Below are positions 1-8,172 of a stretch of DNA of 64,000 nt, piece after piece. The notes beneath the pieces are model-generated. The model was not told where the DNA came from. It worked only from the letters and a program-made list of their open reading frames with translations, and made no database searches. The stretch is from Streptomyces durmitorensis (lineage in GTDB: Bacteria > Actinomycetota > Actinomycetes > Streptomycetales > Streptomycetaceae): positions 2,480,001 to 2,544,000 of the forward strand of contig NZ_CP097289.1 of assembly GCF_023498005.1 (NCBI RefSeq), given 5' to 3'. Position 1 is the stretch's first letter. Each line of letters begins with the position of its first letter. The translations under genes were made by a program, and so were the position numbers.

Positions 1-26
1 TCCCCCTATCGAAAGGGAGCCCAGGC

Positions 27-1241
27 ATGGCCACCATCGTCGCCGCCGAGGTCTTCGTCACCTGCCCCGGCCGCAACTACGTCACCCTGAAACTCACCAC
101 GTCCGACGGTGTGACCGGCATCGGCGACGCCACCCTCAACGGCCGTGAACTGTCCGTGGCCTCCTACCTGAGCGACCACGTGTGCCCCGTCCTCATAGGG
201 CAGGACGCGGACCGCATCGAGCACATCTGGCAGTACCTGTACAAGGGCGCCTACTGGCGGCGCGGTCCGGTCACGATGACCGCGATCGCCGCCGTCGACG
301 TCGCGCTGTGGGACATCAAGGGCAAGGTGGCCGGGCTCCCCGTCTACCAGCTTCTGGGCGGCGCGGCACGCGACGGCGTCACCGTCTACGGCCACGCGAG
401 CGGCGACACCGTCCCCCAACTCCTGGACGACGTACAGCGGTTCCTCGACCGCGGCTTCCGCGCGGTGCGCGCGCAGGCCGCTGTGCCGGGCCTGGAGCGG
501 GTCTACGGCATGCGCAAGGGCGACGGCGTCACCTACGAGCCCGCCGACGGCGCGCTGCCCTCCGAGGAGGACTGGGACACCGGCGCCTACCTGGACTTCG
601 TCCCCACCTACATGGCGGCGGTACGCGAGCGGTTCGGGTACGGCTTCCAGCTCCTGCACGACGCGCACCACCGTCTTTCCCCGATCGAGGCGGGCCGGCT
701 CGGCAAGTCCCTCGAGCCGTACCGCATGTTCTGGATCGAGGACCCCACCCCGGCGGAGGACCAGGAGACCTTCCGCCTGATCCGGCAGCACACCACGACG
801 CCCCTGGCCGTCGGCGAGATCTTCAACTCCATCTGGGACTGCCAGTATCTGATCACCAACCGGCTCATCGACTACATCCGTACGTCGGTCTCGCACGCGG
901 GCGGCATCAGCCATCTGCGCAAGATCTTCTCGCTGGCCGAGCTGTACGGGGTGCGCACGGGCTCGCACGGCGCGGGCGACCTCTCCCCCGCGTCCTTCGC
1001 CGCCGCGCTCCACGTCGACCTGTCCGTGCCCAACTTCGGCATGCAGGAGTACATGGAGCACCTGCCGGGGTACGAGGAGGTCTTCACGACGTCCTGGCGC
1101 TTCGAGGACGGCTTGATGCACCCCGGTGAACAGCCGGGAATCGGCGTCGAGTTCGACGAGAAGGCGGCGGCACGCTTCCCGTACGAACGCAGGTACCTGC
1201 CGGTGAACCGGCTGCGGGACGGGTCCGTGCACGACTGGTGA
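27..1241 (+). CDS. manD: Enolase-superfamily D-mannonate dehydratase (ManD/RspA type)
   Basis: A 404-aa protein of the enolase superfamily, probably dehydrating D-mannonate to 2-keto-3-deoxy-D-gluconate in hexuronate breakdown. The N-terminal capping domain spans about residues 1-110 and the TIM barrel the rest. Metal ligands fit the ManD pattern: D212 within HDAHHR, E238 within WIEDP and E264 within VGEIF. H314 lies in GSHGAGD, E341 follows, and a Trp sits at the very C-terminus, as in authenticated ManD enzymes. Length is normal for the family. The ATG follows an AAGGGAGC ribosome site. Some ManD-like proteins have very low activity or act on gluconate, so the substrate is inferred. The preceding gene lies outside the window. 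Confidence 0.85.
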   Translation: MATIVAAEVFVTCPGRNYVTLKLTTSDGVTGIGDATLNGRELSVASYLSDHVCPVLIGQDADRIEHIWQYLYKGAYWRRGPVTMTAIAAVDVALWDIKGKVAGLPVYQLLGGAARDGVTVYGHASGDTVPQLLDDVQRFLDRGFRAVRAQAAVPGLERVYGMRKGDGVTYEPADGALPSEEDWDTGAYLDFVPTYMAAVRERFGYGFQLLHDAHHRLSPIEAGRLGKSLEPYRMFWIEDPTPAEDQETFRLIRQHTTTPLAVGEIFNSIWDCQYLITNRLIDYIRTSVSHAGGISHLRKIFSLAELYGVRTGSHGAGDLSPASFAAALHVDLSVPNFGMQEYMEHLPGYEEVFTTSWRFEDGLMHPGEQPGIGVEFDEKAAARFPYERRYLPVNRLRDGSVHDW

Positions 1242-1261
1242 GCGGGAGGCCGAGCGACGCC

Positions 1262-1351
1262 GCAGGCACTTGGGTCGCAGGCGCTTGGGGTGCAGGAGCT
1301 TGGGGTGCAGGAGCTTGGGGTGCAGGAGCTTGGGGCGAAGGCGCTTGGGGC
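1262..1351. repeat. 15-bp minisatellite, six units
   Basis: Six tandem 15-bp units follow manD directly, with consensus GCAGGAGCTTGGGGT. The two central units are identical and the outer ones are diverged. The unit length is a multiple of three, so one frame reads as a repeated Gly-Ala-Trp peptide, but no start with a ribosome site was seen for it. It lies between the manD stop and the small gene on the opposite strand. Confidence 0.9.
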
Positions 1352-1377
1352 GATACAGTCCGCGTCCGCCGCCCCGC

Positions 1378-1536
1378 TCAGCGGCTCGTCCACCAAGTGA
1401 TCCCGGCGGCAACAGCACTGGTCGCGAGTGAGATCAGCCATGCGGGTATGCGCTTGACCGTCAAGTGCACACCACCCAGGCGTAGTTCGATCTGGGGTGG
1501 TGGCGTGCTGGGTTGATCTTCGCTGCGGTCGGACAC
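1378..1536 (-). CDS. 52-aa small single-pass membrane protein
   Basis: A micro-gene of 52 codons. The GTG start lies behind a perfect AGGAGG site (spacing ACCG), and the gene ends at TGA. The product has a polar, proline-rich N-terminus (about residues 1-15), a short amphipathic stretch IELRLGGVHLTVKRIP (16-31) and one predicted membrane helix (about 33-47) ending WWTSR. Similar tiny proteins with an H-L-T-V core before a C-terminal helix occur, as I recall, in actinomycete integrative elements and phage-like regions. That is family memory, not proof. No integrase or att site is visible nearby, so this could be a leftover of a mobile element. Function unknown. Confidence 0.6.
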   Translation of the reverse strand: MSDRSEDQPSTPPPQIELRLGGVHLTVKRIPAWLISLATSAVAAGITWWTSR

Positions 1537-1735
1537 CGGTCCTCCTGAACGCTGGTGTCCCCATACCAACCATCCCGATCCAGTGGCACACCATTTGGCG
1601 GGCCCTGGCGAACCCTGGCGAATAGTCGCGCGGCTACGGCGGAACGGCCGGAGGTCTTGACGCCGGTCGCGAGGTCCGGTGCCGCCTGCCGCGCAGGCGT
1701 CGTCCGTGGCCGGGGCGTTGTCAGTGGTGGGTGTC

Positions 1736-2200
1736 ATGGTGAACGCCATGAACCCGCTTGCCCAGGCCTCCGAGAAGCCCTTGACCCTGCCCGGCCTCCA
1801 CGCGGCACTGCGCGCCGCGTGGTCCGCCGACACCTGCTCCCCCGACGACGTCGCCCGCGCCCCGTGGACCGCCGACAACCCCGCCTGGGGGCACTGCGAC
1901 ATCACCGCGCTCGTCGTGCACGACCTGTTCGGCGGCCAGTTGGTCGTCGGTGAGGTCTGGTCGGCCGATGGCGAGCAGCAGGGGCATCACTGGTGGAACC
2001 GCCTCCCGAGCGGGGTCGAACTGGACCTGACCCGGGAGCAGTTCCTGCTGGGCCAGCAGGTCACGGCCCCGCGCGCCGTGGAACGACCGCCGGGGCGGCT
2101 GCCGCGCCGCCATGCGGAGTACGAACTGCTGCGGCAGCGGTTCGCCGATGCGGCGTCGCTCGCACTGCCGGGGGCCGGGGCGATGGTCGGCGCGGGGTGA
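1736..2200 (+). CDS. Conserved hypothetical protein (YunG-like)
   Basis: A 154-aa soluble protein without signal peptide or membrane segment. The pattern WSADTC...WTADNPAWGHCDITALVV, followed by GGQLVVGEVW, HHWWNRLPSGVELDLTREQF and a C-terminal helix RRHAEYELLRQRF, is typical of small YunG-like proteins of unknown function. The conserved Cys, His and Asp (GHCD, HHWW) resemble a transglutaminase/papain-like arrangement, but no activity is established. The ATG at 1736 is chosen. Another ATG lies four codons downstream at 1748, and neither has a strong ribosome site. It runs convergently towards the LacI gene, with 15 nt between the two stops. Confidence 0.6.
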   Translation: MVNAMNPLAQASEKPLTLPGLHAALRAAWSADTCSPDDVARAPWTADNPAWGHCDITALVVHDLFGGQLVVGEVWSADGEQQGHHWWNRLPSGVELDLTREQFLLGQQVTAPRAVERPPGRLPRRHAEYELLRQRFADAASLALPGAGAMVGAG

Positions 2201-2215
2201 CCCTGCGGGCGGACC

Positions 2216-3355
2216 TCATCCCGCAGGGCGGCGGCTGGACTCCCTAACCTCGATGTGTGCCGTCGAGCGCCGGTGCACCGCGGGCGGTGTCTCCGGCTCG
2301 CGGATGAGGCGGTCGACCAGAGCGGCCACCTCGGCGGGCGGGGGGAGTTCGATGCGTACGCTGGTCAGCGTCGGCCGCAGCAGCCTGCCGAGCAGCAGGT
2401 CGTCGGCGCCGACCACGGCGACATCTCCGGGGACGTCGACCCCGGCGTCCTGGAGGGCCCGCATCAGGAGCATCGCGTACTCGTCGTTGTAGGCGAACAC
2501 CGCGTCCAGGCCCAAGTCGCGCCACCGGTCGGCAAGTTCGGCCGCCGACTCCTCGGTATAGGCCAGCTCGACCGGCACCACCCGCGCGCCGGGGCACGTG
2601 GCCGCCACGGCCCGGACACCCTTGAGGCGCGGCTGGCTGAACAGGCCGAGGCCGTGCTCGACCGGGACGACGACGCCGATGTCGCGCCGCCCGCCCGCGA
2701 GGAGATGCGCGGCGGCCACGGCGCCGACCTCCTCCTGATCCATGGCGATGCCGTGCGCGCCGGGCGCCGGGGGCGGCCCGTAGGAGACGACGGCGAAGGT
2801 GCCCGAGCGCTTCAGGATCTCCACGGAGGCCTCGTCGAGCGGTGCGCCGATCATGGCGATGACGGCGGCGGGCCTCAGCTCCGCCCAGGCGCGGACAGCG
2901 GCCTGCGGCGTGTCCCCGGCGCTCGCGCCGTGCAGGACTCCGGTGTGTCCGTACGCCTGCAACTCCGCCTGGAACGCGGCGATGAAGCCCGTGAACAGGG
3001 GCCCGAAGGCGGGCACCACATCGGCGGGCACGGCGATCAGGACGAGCCCGCTGCTGCCGGACCGCAGGGACCGCGCGGCGGCGTGCGGAACGTATCCGAG
3101 CTCCTCGGCGGCCTCGCGGACCTTCTCCTGCGTGGCGGGGCTGACGCGGCCCGCGGCCAGGCCGTTCAGGACGTAGCTGACGGTCGCACGCGAGACTCCG
3201 GCGTACCGGGCGACGGACGTGCTGGTCGGGGGCACGAGTCCGGCGCCTCCGCGTTCTGGTCCGGCGCCTCCGCGTTCTGGTCCGGCGCCTCCGCGTTCTG
3301 GTCCGGCGCCTCCGCGTTCTGGTCCGGCGCCCTCGCGCCCTGAGCTGTCGTTCAT
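2216..3355 (-). CDS. LacI-family transcriptional regulator with repetitive N-terminus
   Basis: A 379-aa DNA-binding repressor. The LacI helix-turn-helix is at about residues 46-66 (SVARYAGVSRATVSYVLNG), the hinge follows (LGYVPHAAARSLRSG), then a periplasmic-binding-like sensor domain to the C-terminus. An extra segment of four 7-residue GAGPERG repeats (about 9-36) precedes the HTH. It is encoded by a 21-bp minisatellite and is not a family feature. ATG 3355 is preferred because GGAAAGGA lies 11 nt upstream; ATG 3367 is an alternative. The gene is divergent from an MFS transporter, with two identical palindromic half-operators between them, so it probably represses the transporter and itself in response to a sugar or related ligand. 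Confidence 0.85.
   Translation of the reverse strand: MNDSSGREGAGPERGGAGPERGGAGPERGGAGPERGGAGLVPPTSTSVARYAGVSRATVSYVLNGLAAGRVSPATQEKVREAAEELGYVPHAAARSLRSGSSGLVLIAVPADVVPAFGPLFTGFIAAFQAELQAYGHTGVLHGASAGDTPQAAVRAWAELRPAAVIAMIGAPLDEASVEILKRSGTFAVVSYGPPPAPGAHGIAMDQEEVGAVAAAHLLAGGRRDIGVVVPVEHGLGLFSQPRLKGVRAVAATCPGARVVPVELAYTEESAAELADRWRDLGLDAVFAYNDEYAMLLMRALQDAGVDVPGDVAVVGADDLLLGRLLRPTLTSVRIELPPPAEVAALVDRLIREPETPPAVHRRSTAHIEVRESSRRPAG
3242..3325. repeat. 21-bp in-frame minisatellite inside the LacI gene
   Basis: Four identical 21-bp units (plus strand GGCGCCTCCGCGTTCTGGTC plus C) with partial copies at both ends. They encode repeats of seven residues (Gly-Ala-Gly-Pro-Glu-Arg-Gly) just ahead of the DNA-binding domain. 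The identity of the copies suggests recent expansion, and copy number may vary between strains without breaking the frame. Confidence 0.95.
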
Positions 3356-3420
3356 CCTGCTGCGCATCCTTTCCCGCCGCGGCTCTGGTGCGGGCATGAG
3401 GCGAGTGCTAGAAAGTGCAC

Positions 3421-3446
3421 TTACACGTGTCAAGTTACACGTGTCA
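3421..3446. promoter_or_regulatory. Duplicated palindromic operator for the LacI regulator
   Basis: Two exact copies of TTACACGTGTCA start 14 bp apart (3421-3432 and 3435-3446). Each has a perfect central palindrome ACACGTGT with the CG centre typical of LacI-family operators. They sit in the intergenic region between the LacI gene and the MFS transporter, just upstream of the transporter ribosome site, so bound repressor would cover the promoter area of both genes. Binding is inferred. Confidence 0.7.
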
Positions 3447-3492
3447 CGAACCGTTCGGTCATCGCGACCGACCTTCTGAGGAGGAGGGCAAC

Positions 3493-4809
3493 GTGGCCCT
3501 TTCCGCTCACCAGGACCACACGCCCCCGGAGGACCGGACTCCGCCGGATGCCGCCACCCGGGCCCCGCGCGGCCTCATGCCCCTCCTGGCCTTGGCCAAC
3601 ACCGCGATGTACACGCTCTACGTCGGCGTGGGCAGCGTGCTGCTGCCGCTCCAGATCGAGCACATCGACAAGGCGGACAAGGTCGCCATGCTCGGCCTCG
3701 TCAGCGGCGTCAGCGCGGTCTTCGCCACCGTCTTCAACCCCATAGCGGGCGCTCTCTCCGACCGCAGCGGCCGCCGCAATCCCTGGATACTCGGCGGCGG
3801 CGTCGCGGCCGTCGGCGCGATGGCGCTGCTCGGTGGGGTCCGGACGGTGCTGCTCGTGACGATCGCCTGGTGTCTGGGCCAGGCCGTGATGAACGTCTTC
3901 CAGGCCGCGCTCACCTCGGTCGTCCCCGACCGCGTACCGCTCGCCGCCCGCGGCAAGGCGTCCGCCGCCGTCGGCATCGGACTGCCGATCGGGGCGACCC
4001 TGGGCGCGCTGATCGGCTCGGCGTTCGCCGACCACCTCAGGACCGGATATCTGGTGCTCGGCCTGTTCGTCGCGCTCTCGGCGGTCCTGTTCACCGCCTT
4101 CGCGCGCGAGAAGCCGAAGCCGGCGGCGCACACGCGCGGGCCGGTCCCGGTTCCAGCCCCGGCCCCGGCCCCGGCCCCGGCCCCCGTCAAGGGGCAGCTC
4201 GCCGCGTTCCTCGGCGCCCTGCGCCACCACGACTTCCGCTGGGCGTTCATCGGGCGCGCGCTGCTGGTGCTGGGCTACTTCTGCGTCTTCGGCTACCAGC
4301 TCTACATCCTCCAGGACCACATAGACCTGCCGTCCGGCATCGAGCCCGAGGACGCCGTCGCCATCATCGCCCCCGTGAACGCGGTCGCGATGGCCGTGTC
4401 CACCGTCGTCGGCGGCGTACTCTCCGACCGGATGGACCGGCGCAAGCTGTTCGTCGCCGCATCCGCCGCGATCTCCGCGGTCGCCCTCGTCATCCCGGCG
4501 GTCTCGCCGACCTGGACCGCGATGATCGTCTTCGCCGCCCTCAACGGCCTGGGCTTCGGCTGCTTCATGGCCGTCGACAACGCGCTGGTCTCCATGATCC
4601 TGCCGAGCGCCGACGACGCCGCCCGCGATCTGGGCGTCCTGAACATGGCGCAGGCGGGCCCGCAGATCCTGGCCCCGTTCGTCGCGTCCGTCATCGTCTC
4701 GCTCTGCGGGGGCAGTGACGGCGGCGGCTACACGGCCCTGTTCGTCACGGGCGCCGCCCTGTCCGTCCTCGGCGCGCTCGCGGTCCGCCCGATCCGCGGA
4801 GTGCGCTGA
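3493..4809 (+). CDS. MFS transporter
   Basis: A 438-aa major facilitator protein with about twelve membrane helices in two bundles. The central cytoplasmic loop contains an Ala-Pro repeat (about residues 218-232). A conserved loop motif GALSDRSGRR follows helix 2, and an equivalent GGVLSDRMDRRK lies in the second half, as in MFS sugar or drug transporters. The GTG start at 3493 is chosen because GAGGAGGG lies 6 nt upstream and the leader upstream is not protein-like. It is divergent from the LacI repressor and very likely its target, so a carbohydrate or glycoside substrate is more likely than a drug. The exact substrate is unknown. Confidence 0.85.
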   Translation: MALSAHQDHTPPEDRTPPDAATRAPRGLMPLLALANTAMYTLYVGVGSVLLPLQIEHIDKADKVAMLGLVSGVSAVFATVFNPIAGALSDRSGRRNPWILGGGVAAVGAMALLGGVRTVLLVTIAWCLGQAVMNVFQAALTSVVPDRVPLAARGKASAAVGIGLPIGATLGALIGSAFADHLRTGYLVLGLFVALSAVLFTAFAREKPKPAAHTRGPVPVPAPAPAPAPAPVKGQLAAFLGALRHHDFRWAFIGRALLVLGYFCVFGYQLYILQDHIDLPSGIEPEDAVAIIAPVNAVAMAVSTVVGGVLSDRMDRRKLFVAASAAISAVALVIPAVSPTWTAMIVFAALNGLGFGCFMAVDNALVSMILPSADDAARDLGVLNMAQAGPQILAPFVASVIVSLCGGSDGGGYTALFVTGAALSVLGALAVRPIRGVR

Positions 4810-4836
4810 GGAATCGGCGGCAGGGGCGAGGTGGTT

Positions 4837-4892
4837 CACGTACAGCAGTCCACGTACAGCAGTCGACGTACAGCAGTCGACGTACAGCAGTC
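4837..4892. repeat. 14-bp minisatellite, four units
   Basis: Four tandem 14-bp units (consensus CACGTACAGCAGTC, with C or G at position 1) lie between the MFS gene and the hydrolase gene. Each unit contains CACGTAC or GACGTAC, close to the CACGT core of the LacI operators upstream. The unit length is not a multiple of three, so this is non-coding. It lies in the leader region of the next gene. Confidence 0.9.
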
Positions 4893-4998
4893 CATGCACA
4901 ACCGACCGCGCACGGCGTGCACACACACCAGTCCACGCACAACTGCGCGCGGGCACACACAAGTTCACGTACGAGAAACAAGAAAGCAGGCCACCACG

Positions 4999-5691
4999 AT
5001 GAAGCTGCACACCCGCGAATGGGGCAGCGGCGACCGCGTCGCCCTCCTGGTCCACGGCATCATGTCGGACCACCGCACCTGGCGCCGCGTGGGTCCGGCC
5101 CTCGCCGACAAGGGCTACCGGGTGATCGGCGTCGACCTGCGAGGGCACGGCGCGAGCGGGCGCGGCGCGTACAGCCCTGAGCTCTTCGCGGACGACCTGG
5201 TCGAGACGCTGCCGAGCGGGGCCGAGCTCGCGGTCGGGCACTCGCTGGGCGGCCTGACGCTCGCCCTCGCGGCGGAGCGGCTGGCCCCGGCACGCGCCGT
5301 CTACTCCGACCCGGCGTGGGCGCTCGGCGCGGCCGGGCCGGTGGACCCTGCGGTGTTCGTCGAGTTCCGGAACGCGACCCGGGCGACGATCGCGACCTTG
5401 AACCCGCGCTGGGAGGAGGCCGACATCGACATCGAGGTCGCCACACTGGCCGCCTGGGACCCGGACACCGCACTCGGCCTCTCCGGCCCGAACGCCCTCG
5501 ACCGCACACCCGCAACGCCGACGGTCCCGTCCCTGGTGCAGGTCGCGGACCCCAGTTTCCTCATCTCCGATGAGCTGAAGGGGGAGTTGGAGCGCCGCGG
5601 ATTCGAGGTACGGACGGTCAAGGGCGCCGGACACACGATTCACCGCGACGACTTCGATGCGTTCATGGGGTCGCTGGACGGTTGGGTCTAG
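4999..5691 (+). CDS. Alpha/beta hydrolase
   Basis: A 230-aa cytoplasmic alpha/beta-hydrolase-fold protein. The oxyanion-loop motif LLVHGI is at about residues 16-21, the nucleophile elbow GHSLGG at 80-85 (Ser82), and a C-terminal GAGHTIHRDD gives the catalytic His. An acidic member is likely in QVADPSFLISD. The length is on the short side because the cap domain is small. ATG 4999 is used. The in-frame sequence upstream to 4831 consists of minisatellite and is unlikely to be translated. It follows the MFS gene in the same direction and could be co-regulated with it. Esterase or lactonase activity is possible; the substrate is not identifiable. Confidence 0.8.
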   Translation: MKLHTREWGSGDRVALLVHGIMSDHRTWRRVGPALADKGYRVIGVDLRGHGASGRGAYSPELFADDLVETLPSGAELAVGHSLGGLTLALAAERLAPARAVYSDPAWALGAAGPVDPAVFVEFRNATRATIATLNPRWEEADIDIEVATLAAWDPDTALGLSGPNALDRTPATPTVPSLVQVADPSFLISDELKGELERRGFEVRTVKGAGHTIHRDDFDAFMGSLDGWV

Positions 5692-5704
5692 GGAGCCCCG
5701 TGCG

Positions 5705-6292
5705 CTACTTCGGCGGCGACACCAAGGACCACTCGCCGACGTCATCGGAGAACCCGCTGTTCATGGAGAACTGCAGTTGCACGGGGCGGGCGGACGTCGG
5801 CAGCTCGAAGGTGATGAATCCGAGCGCGGTGTCACCGGGCGAGATGGAGAGAGCGCCGGGGAACGACGGACCGGCCGTGGTCTCAGCGATCAGCGCAGCG
5901 TCGAAATGCTGGCCGTCCGCGTCGACCAGCGCGGCGCCGTTGGACGGGCTGTCCTTGTACGGATCATCGCCCGTGTTCTTCAGACGGAACTGCACGGCGA
6001 CGTACCGGTTGCCCGCATCAGGGACCAGGAACTCGTTCGCGGTGCGCGCCGGGTCCACCACCTTCACCACGGTGACGTCGAGCCGCTCGCCACTGCCGAT
6101 CCCCGTCAGGGACAGCGTTGTTCCGACCCCGGGCTCCCGAGGGGACGGCCCGTCGACCGACTGACGGCCCGTGCTCGATGCGGCAACCGTCGCACCTGCC
6201 GAAGTGGCCATCGTCTGGGGTCCCGCAGCCCCGACCACCAGTACGGCGCACGCGCTCAGCAACACCGCGGACACGCGACGCATCTGACGCAT
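5705..6292 (-). CDS. Secreted DUF4352-type protein
   Basis: A 195-aa exported protein. ATG 6292 follows a strong GAGGAGG site, and the start is MRQMRRVSAVLLSAC with a hydrophobic stretch to about residue 28. LSAC could be a lipobox, but the hydrophobic core before it is short, so ordinary Sec cleavage near residue 30 is also possible. The domain from about residue 55 (VGTTLSLTGIGSGERLDVTV...YVAVQFRLKN) has the immunoglobulin-like pattern of DUF4352, which is common in Gram-positive extracytoplasmic proteins. No catalytic residues are apparent. It is convergent with the hydrolase gene. Role unknown. Confidence 0.7.
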   Translation of the reverse strand: MRQMRRVSAVLLSACAVLVVGAAGPQTMATSAGATVAASSTGRQSVDGPSPREPGVGTTLSLTGIGSGERLDVTVVKVVDPARTANEFLVPDAGNRYVAVQFRLKNTGDDPYKDSPSNGAALVDADGQHFDAALIAETTAGPSFPGALSISPGDTALGFITFELPTSARPVQLQFSMNSGFSDDVGEWSLVSPPK

Positions 6293-6567
6293 CTGTCCTC
6301 CTCGGGTCAAAAGCGCCTCCCGAGTCACACCTCTCCCGGCAACGATCCTCCGTTCCTGCGCGATCGCCAACCGCGGCGTCCGGAAGGGGGTTCCGCCGTG
6401 CGCCGACGGCGACCGAGCGCTCGCCGTGCCCGCCGGGGGCAGGCCGGTTGTCGTGGACTTCTTCAGTGTCGTGTGACCAGGCGTGTCGGTCCTCATGCCG
6501 TCCCGGCGTGGACGGAGCAGCAGTCACGAGTTGACCGGATGCTGCCTCCGTTTTACTCTCGATCTGT

Positions 6568-6584
6568 ACGGAGTCAGCCTCCGT
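6568..6584. promoter_or_regulatory. Inverted repeat, probable TetR operator
   Basis: ACGGAG-N5-CTCCGT lies about 40 bp upstream of the following TetR gene. A further direct copy of CTCCGTTTT lies at 6546-6554, giving alternating half-sites. The position just upstream of the ribosome site suits autorepression by the TetR protein. Confidence 0.5.
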
Positions 6585-6623
6585 TTTGTTGTGAGCGCGG
6601 GAACGCACGAGGTCGGAGGGCAC

Positions 6624-7214
6624 ATGGGCGTCAAGGAACAGCGAGAGCGCAAGCCCCGTGCGGACGTCCAGCGCAACCGTGCGGCCCTCCTGGAAGCGGC
6701 GCAGCGTCACTTCCTGAAGGACGGCGTCGGTGCCTCCCTGGAGGGGGTCGCCAAGGAGGCGGGTGTCGGGCCCGCCACGCTGTACAGGCACTTCCCGACC
6801 CGGGAGGCGCTGCTGGCGGCCGTGCTCCAGATGCGCTCCGAGGAGCTGGTGGCCCGCCGGGCGGAGATCGCGCGGCTCGGTGACGCCTCCGAGAGGCTGC
6901 GGCAGTGGCTGCGCGCGATGGAGGAGTACTTCAGCGCCTTCAGCGGGCTGCCGGAACCGCTCATGACCGCGGCCAGGGAGCGGGAGCCGGACAACCCGCT
7001 CACCCTCCCCTGTGACGACCTCATCGCCACCACCGACGAGTATCTGCGCGCCGCGCAGGCCGCAGGGCGCGCGCGGCCCTCGGTGAAGGGGTACGACCTG
7101 TACCTCGCGGCCGTCTCCACCGCCTGGATCAGCGGCACGGGCGCCACCGATGAAGAATCGCTCGGCCGCCTGCGCACGCTCATCGAGAGCGGATACCGCG
7201 AACAGAACGACTAG
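6624..7214 (+). CDS. TetR/AcrR-family transcriptional regulator
   Basis: A 196-aa regulator. The N-terminal HTH (about residues 15-60) contains the typical ATLYRHFPTREALLAAV turn and recognition helix, followed by a ligand-binding domain of helices. ATG 6624 is selected because GGTCGGAGGG lies just upstream, whereas the longer reading frame runs through the operator region. It precedes an NADP-dependent oxidoreductase and a nitroreductase on the same strand, so it may control these redox enzymes as well as itself. The inducer is unknown. Confidence 0.85.
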   Translation: MGVKEQRERKPRADVQRNRAALLEAAQRHFLKDGVGASLEGVAKEAGVGPATLYRHFPTREALLAAVLQMRSEELVARRAEIARLGDASERLRQWLRAMEEYFSAFSGLPEPLMTAAREREPDNPLTLPCDDLIATTDEYLRAAQAAGRARPSVKGYDLYLAAVSTAWISGTGATDEESLGRLRTLIESGYREQND

Positions 7215-7222
7215 GGGTAGGC

Positions 7223-7256
7223 CACCGGCCGCTTTCCTCGCTGTCGGCCGCCGGTG
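7223..7256. terminator. Possible hairpin after the TetR gene
   Basis: CACCGGCCG pairs with CGGCCGCCGGTG around a 13-nt loop, with a two-nucleotide bulge, just after the TetR stop codon. There is no T tract, as usual in Streptomyces. It may terminate the TetR transcript before the oxidoreductase gene. Confidence 0.4.
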
Positions 7257-7352
7257 CCGTCGGGAGTCCCGGCGGCGTTCTCCCCGCGCGGTCATCCATC
7301 ACACCCTGCCGTCCCCTCTCTGGGGGTGGTGCGACATCGAGAGGAACAAATC

Positions 7353-8087
7353 ATGAGAATTGGCGTTATCGGCACAGGCGCGATCGGGGCCACGCTGACG
7401 CGCAAGTTCAGCGCGGCCGGACACGAGGTCCAGGTGGCGAACTCCCGGGGCCCCGAGACGATCGACGCCTCCGCGCTGGAATACGGCGCGGAGGCGGTGA
7501 GCGCGGCCGACGCAGTTCGGGACAAGGACGTGGTCATCCTCTCCGTCCCCTTCGGGCGGATCCCGTCCCTGACGGATCTCTTCGCCGCCGTACCCGGCGA
7601 GACCGTCGTCATCGACACCTCGAACTACTTCCCCCACCTGAGCGGCCCCATCGACGCGGTGGAGCAGGGCCAGGTGGAGAGCCTGTGGGTCGCCGAGCAA
7701 CTGGGACGGCCCGTCGTCAAGGCGTGGAACGCCGCCCTGGCCGGCACCTTGCAGACCAAGGGCGTACCGGCCGGAACCCCCGGCCGCATCGCGCTCCCCG
7801 TAGCCGCCGACTCCGAGGAGGCGCGGCGCGTGGCCATGCGCCTGGTGGACGACAGCGGCTTCGACCCGTACGACGCCGGCGTGCTGGCCGACTCCTGGCG
7901 CCAGCAGCCGATGACGCCCGCCTACTGCACCGAACTGGGCCTGACGGACCTGGAGTTGGCCTTGGAACGGGCTGACAAGGCCGAGGCCCCGCGCAACCGG
8001 GACCGCCAGATGGAGCGCTTCGCCGCCCTCACCTCCATGCCCACGCTGGACGAGACCGTCGAGCTCAACCGCTCCCTCCACCGCTGA
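7353..8087 (+). CDS. NADP-dependent oxidoreductase, F420:NADP reductase-like
   Basis: A 244-aa protein opening with a Rossmann motif IGVIGTGAIGATLTRKF and a second strand ending in ANSRGPE, the NADP-phosphate-binding signature of the NADP oxidoreductase coenzyme F420-dependent family. The middle region (VVIDTSNYFPH, KAWNAALAGTL) matches family members that act on NADP(H) without a large catalytic domain. ATG 7353 follows GAGAGGAAC. It lies between a TetR regulator and a nitroreductase, so a role in flavin or quinone redox stress is plausible. True F420 dependence cannot be judged from sequence alone. Confidence 0.8.
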   Translation: MRIGVIGTGAIGATLTRKFSAAGHEVQVANSRGPETIDASALEYGAEAVSAADAVRDKDVVILSVPFGRIPSLTDLFAAVPGETVVIDTSNYFPHLSGPIDAVEQGQVESLWVAEQLGRPVVKAWNAALAGTLQTKGVPAGTPGRIALPVAADSEEARRVAMRLVDDSGFDPYDAGVLADSWRQQPMTPAYCTELGLTDLELALERADKAEAPRNRDRQMERFAALTSMPTLDETVELNRSLHR

Positions 8088-8172
8088 CGCGCCTGGCGCC
8101 GCCGCCAAGCCTGCGACAACCCCCTCAGACACAACCGCGGTCACCGGACCGGCCCCCACGAAAGGAATCGTT

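Noticed and set aside
1238..1516. A 92-codon frame with repeated Gly-Ala-Trp
   Set aside because: It is the translation of the 15-bp minisatellite, it overlaps the better supported minus-strand micro-gene, and its start has no ribosome site.
4831..4998. A longer N-terminus for the alpha/beta hydrolase
   Set aside because: The extension would translate the 14-bp minisatellite, and the conserved fold begins at ATG 4999.
6293..6496. A longer N-terminus for the DUF4352 protein
   Set aside because: The extension is not signal-peptide-like and would remove the strong GAGGAGG-ATG 6292 start in front of the export signal.
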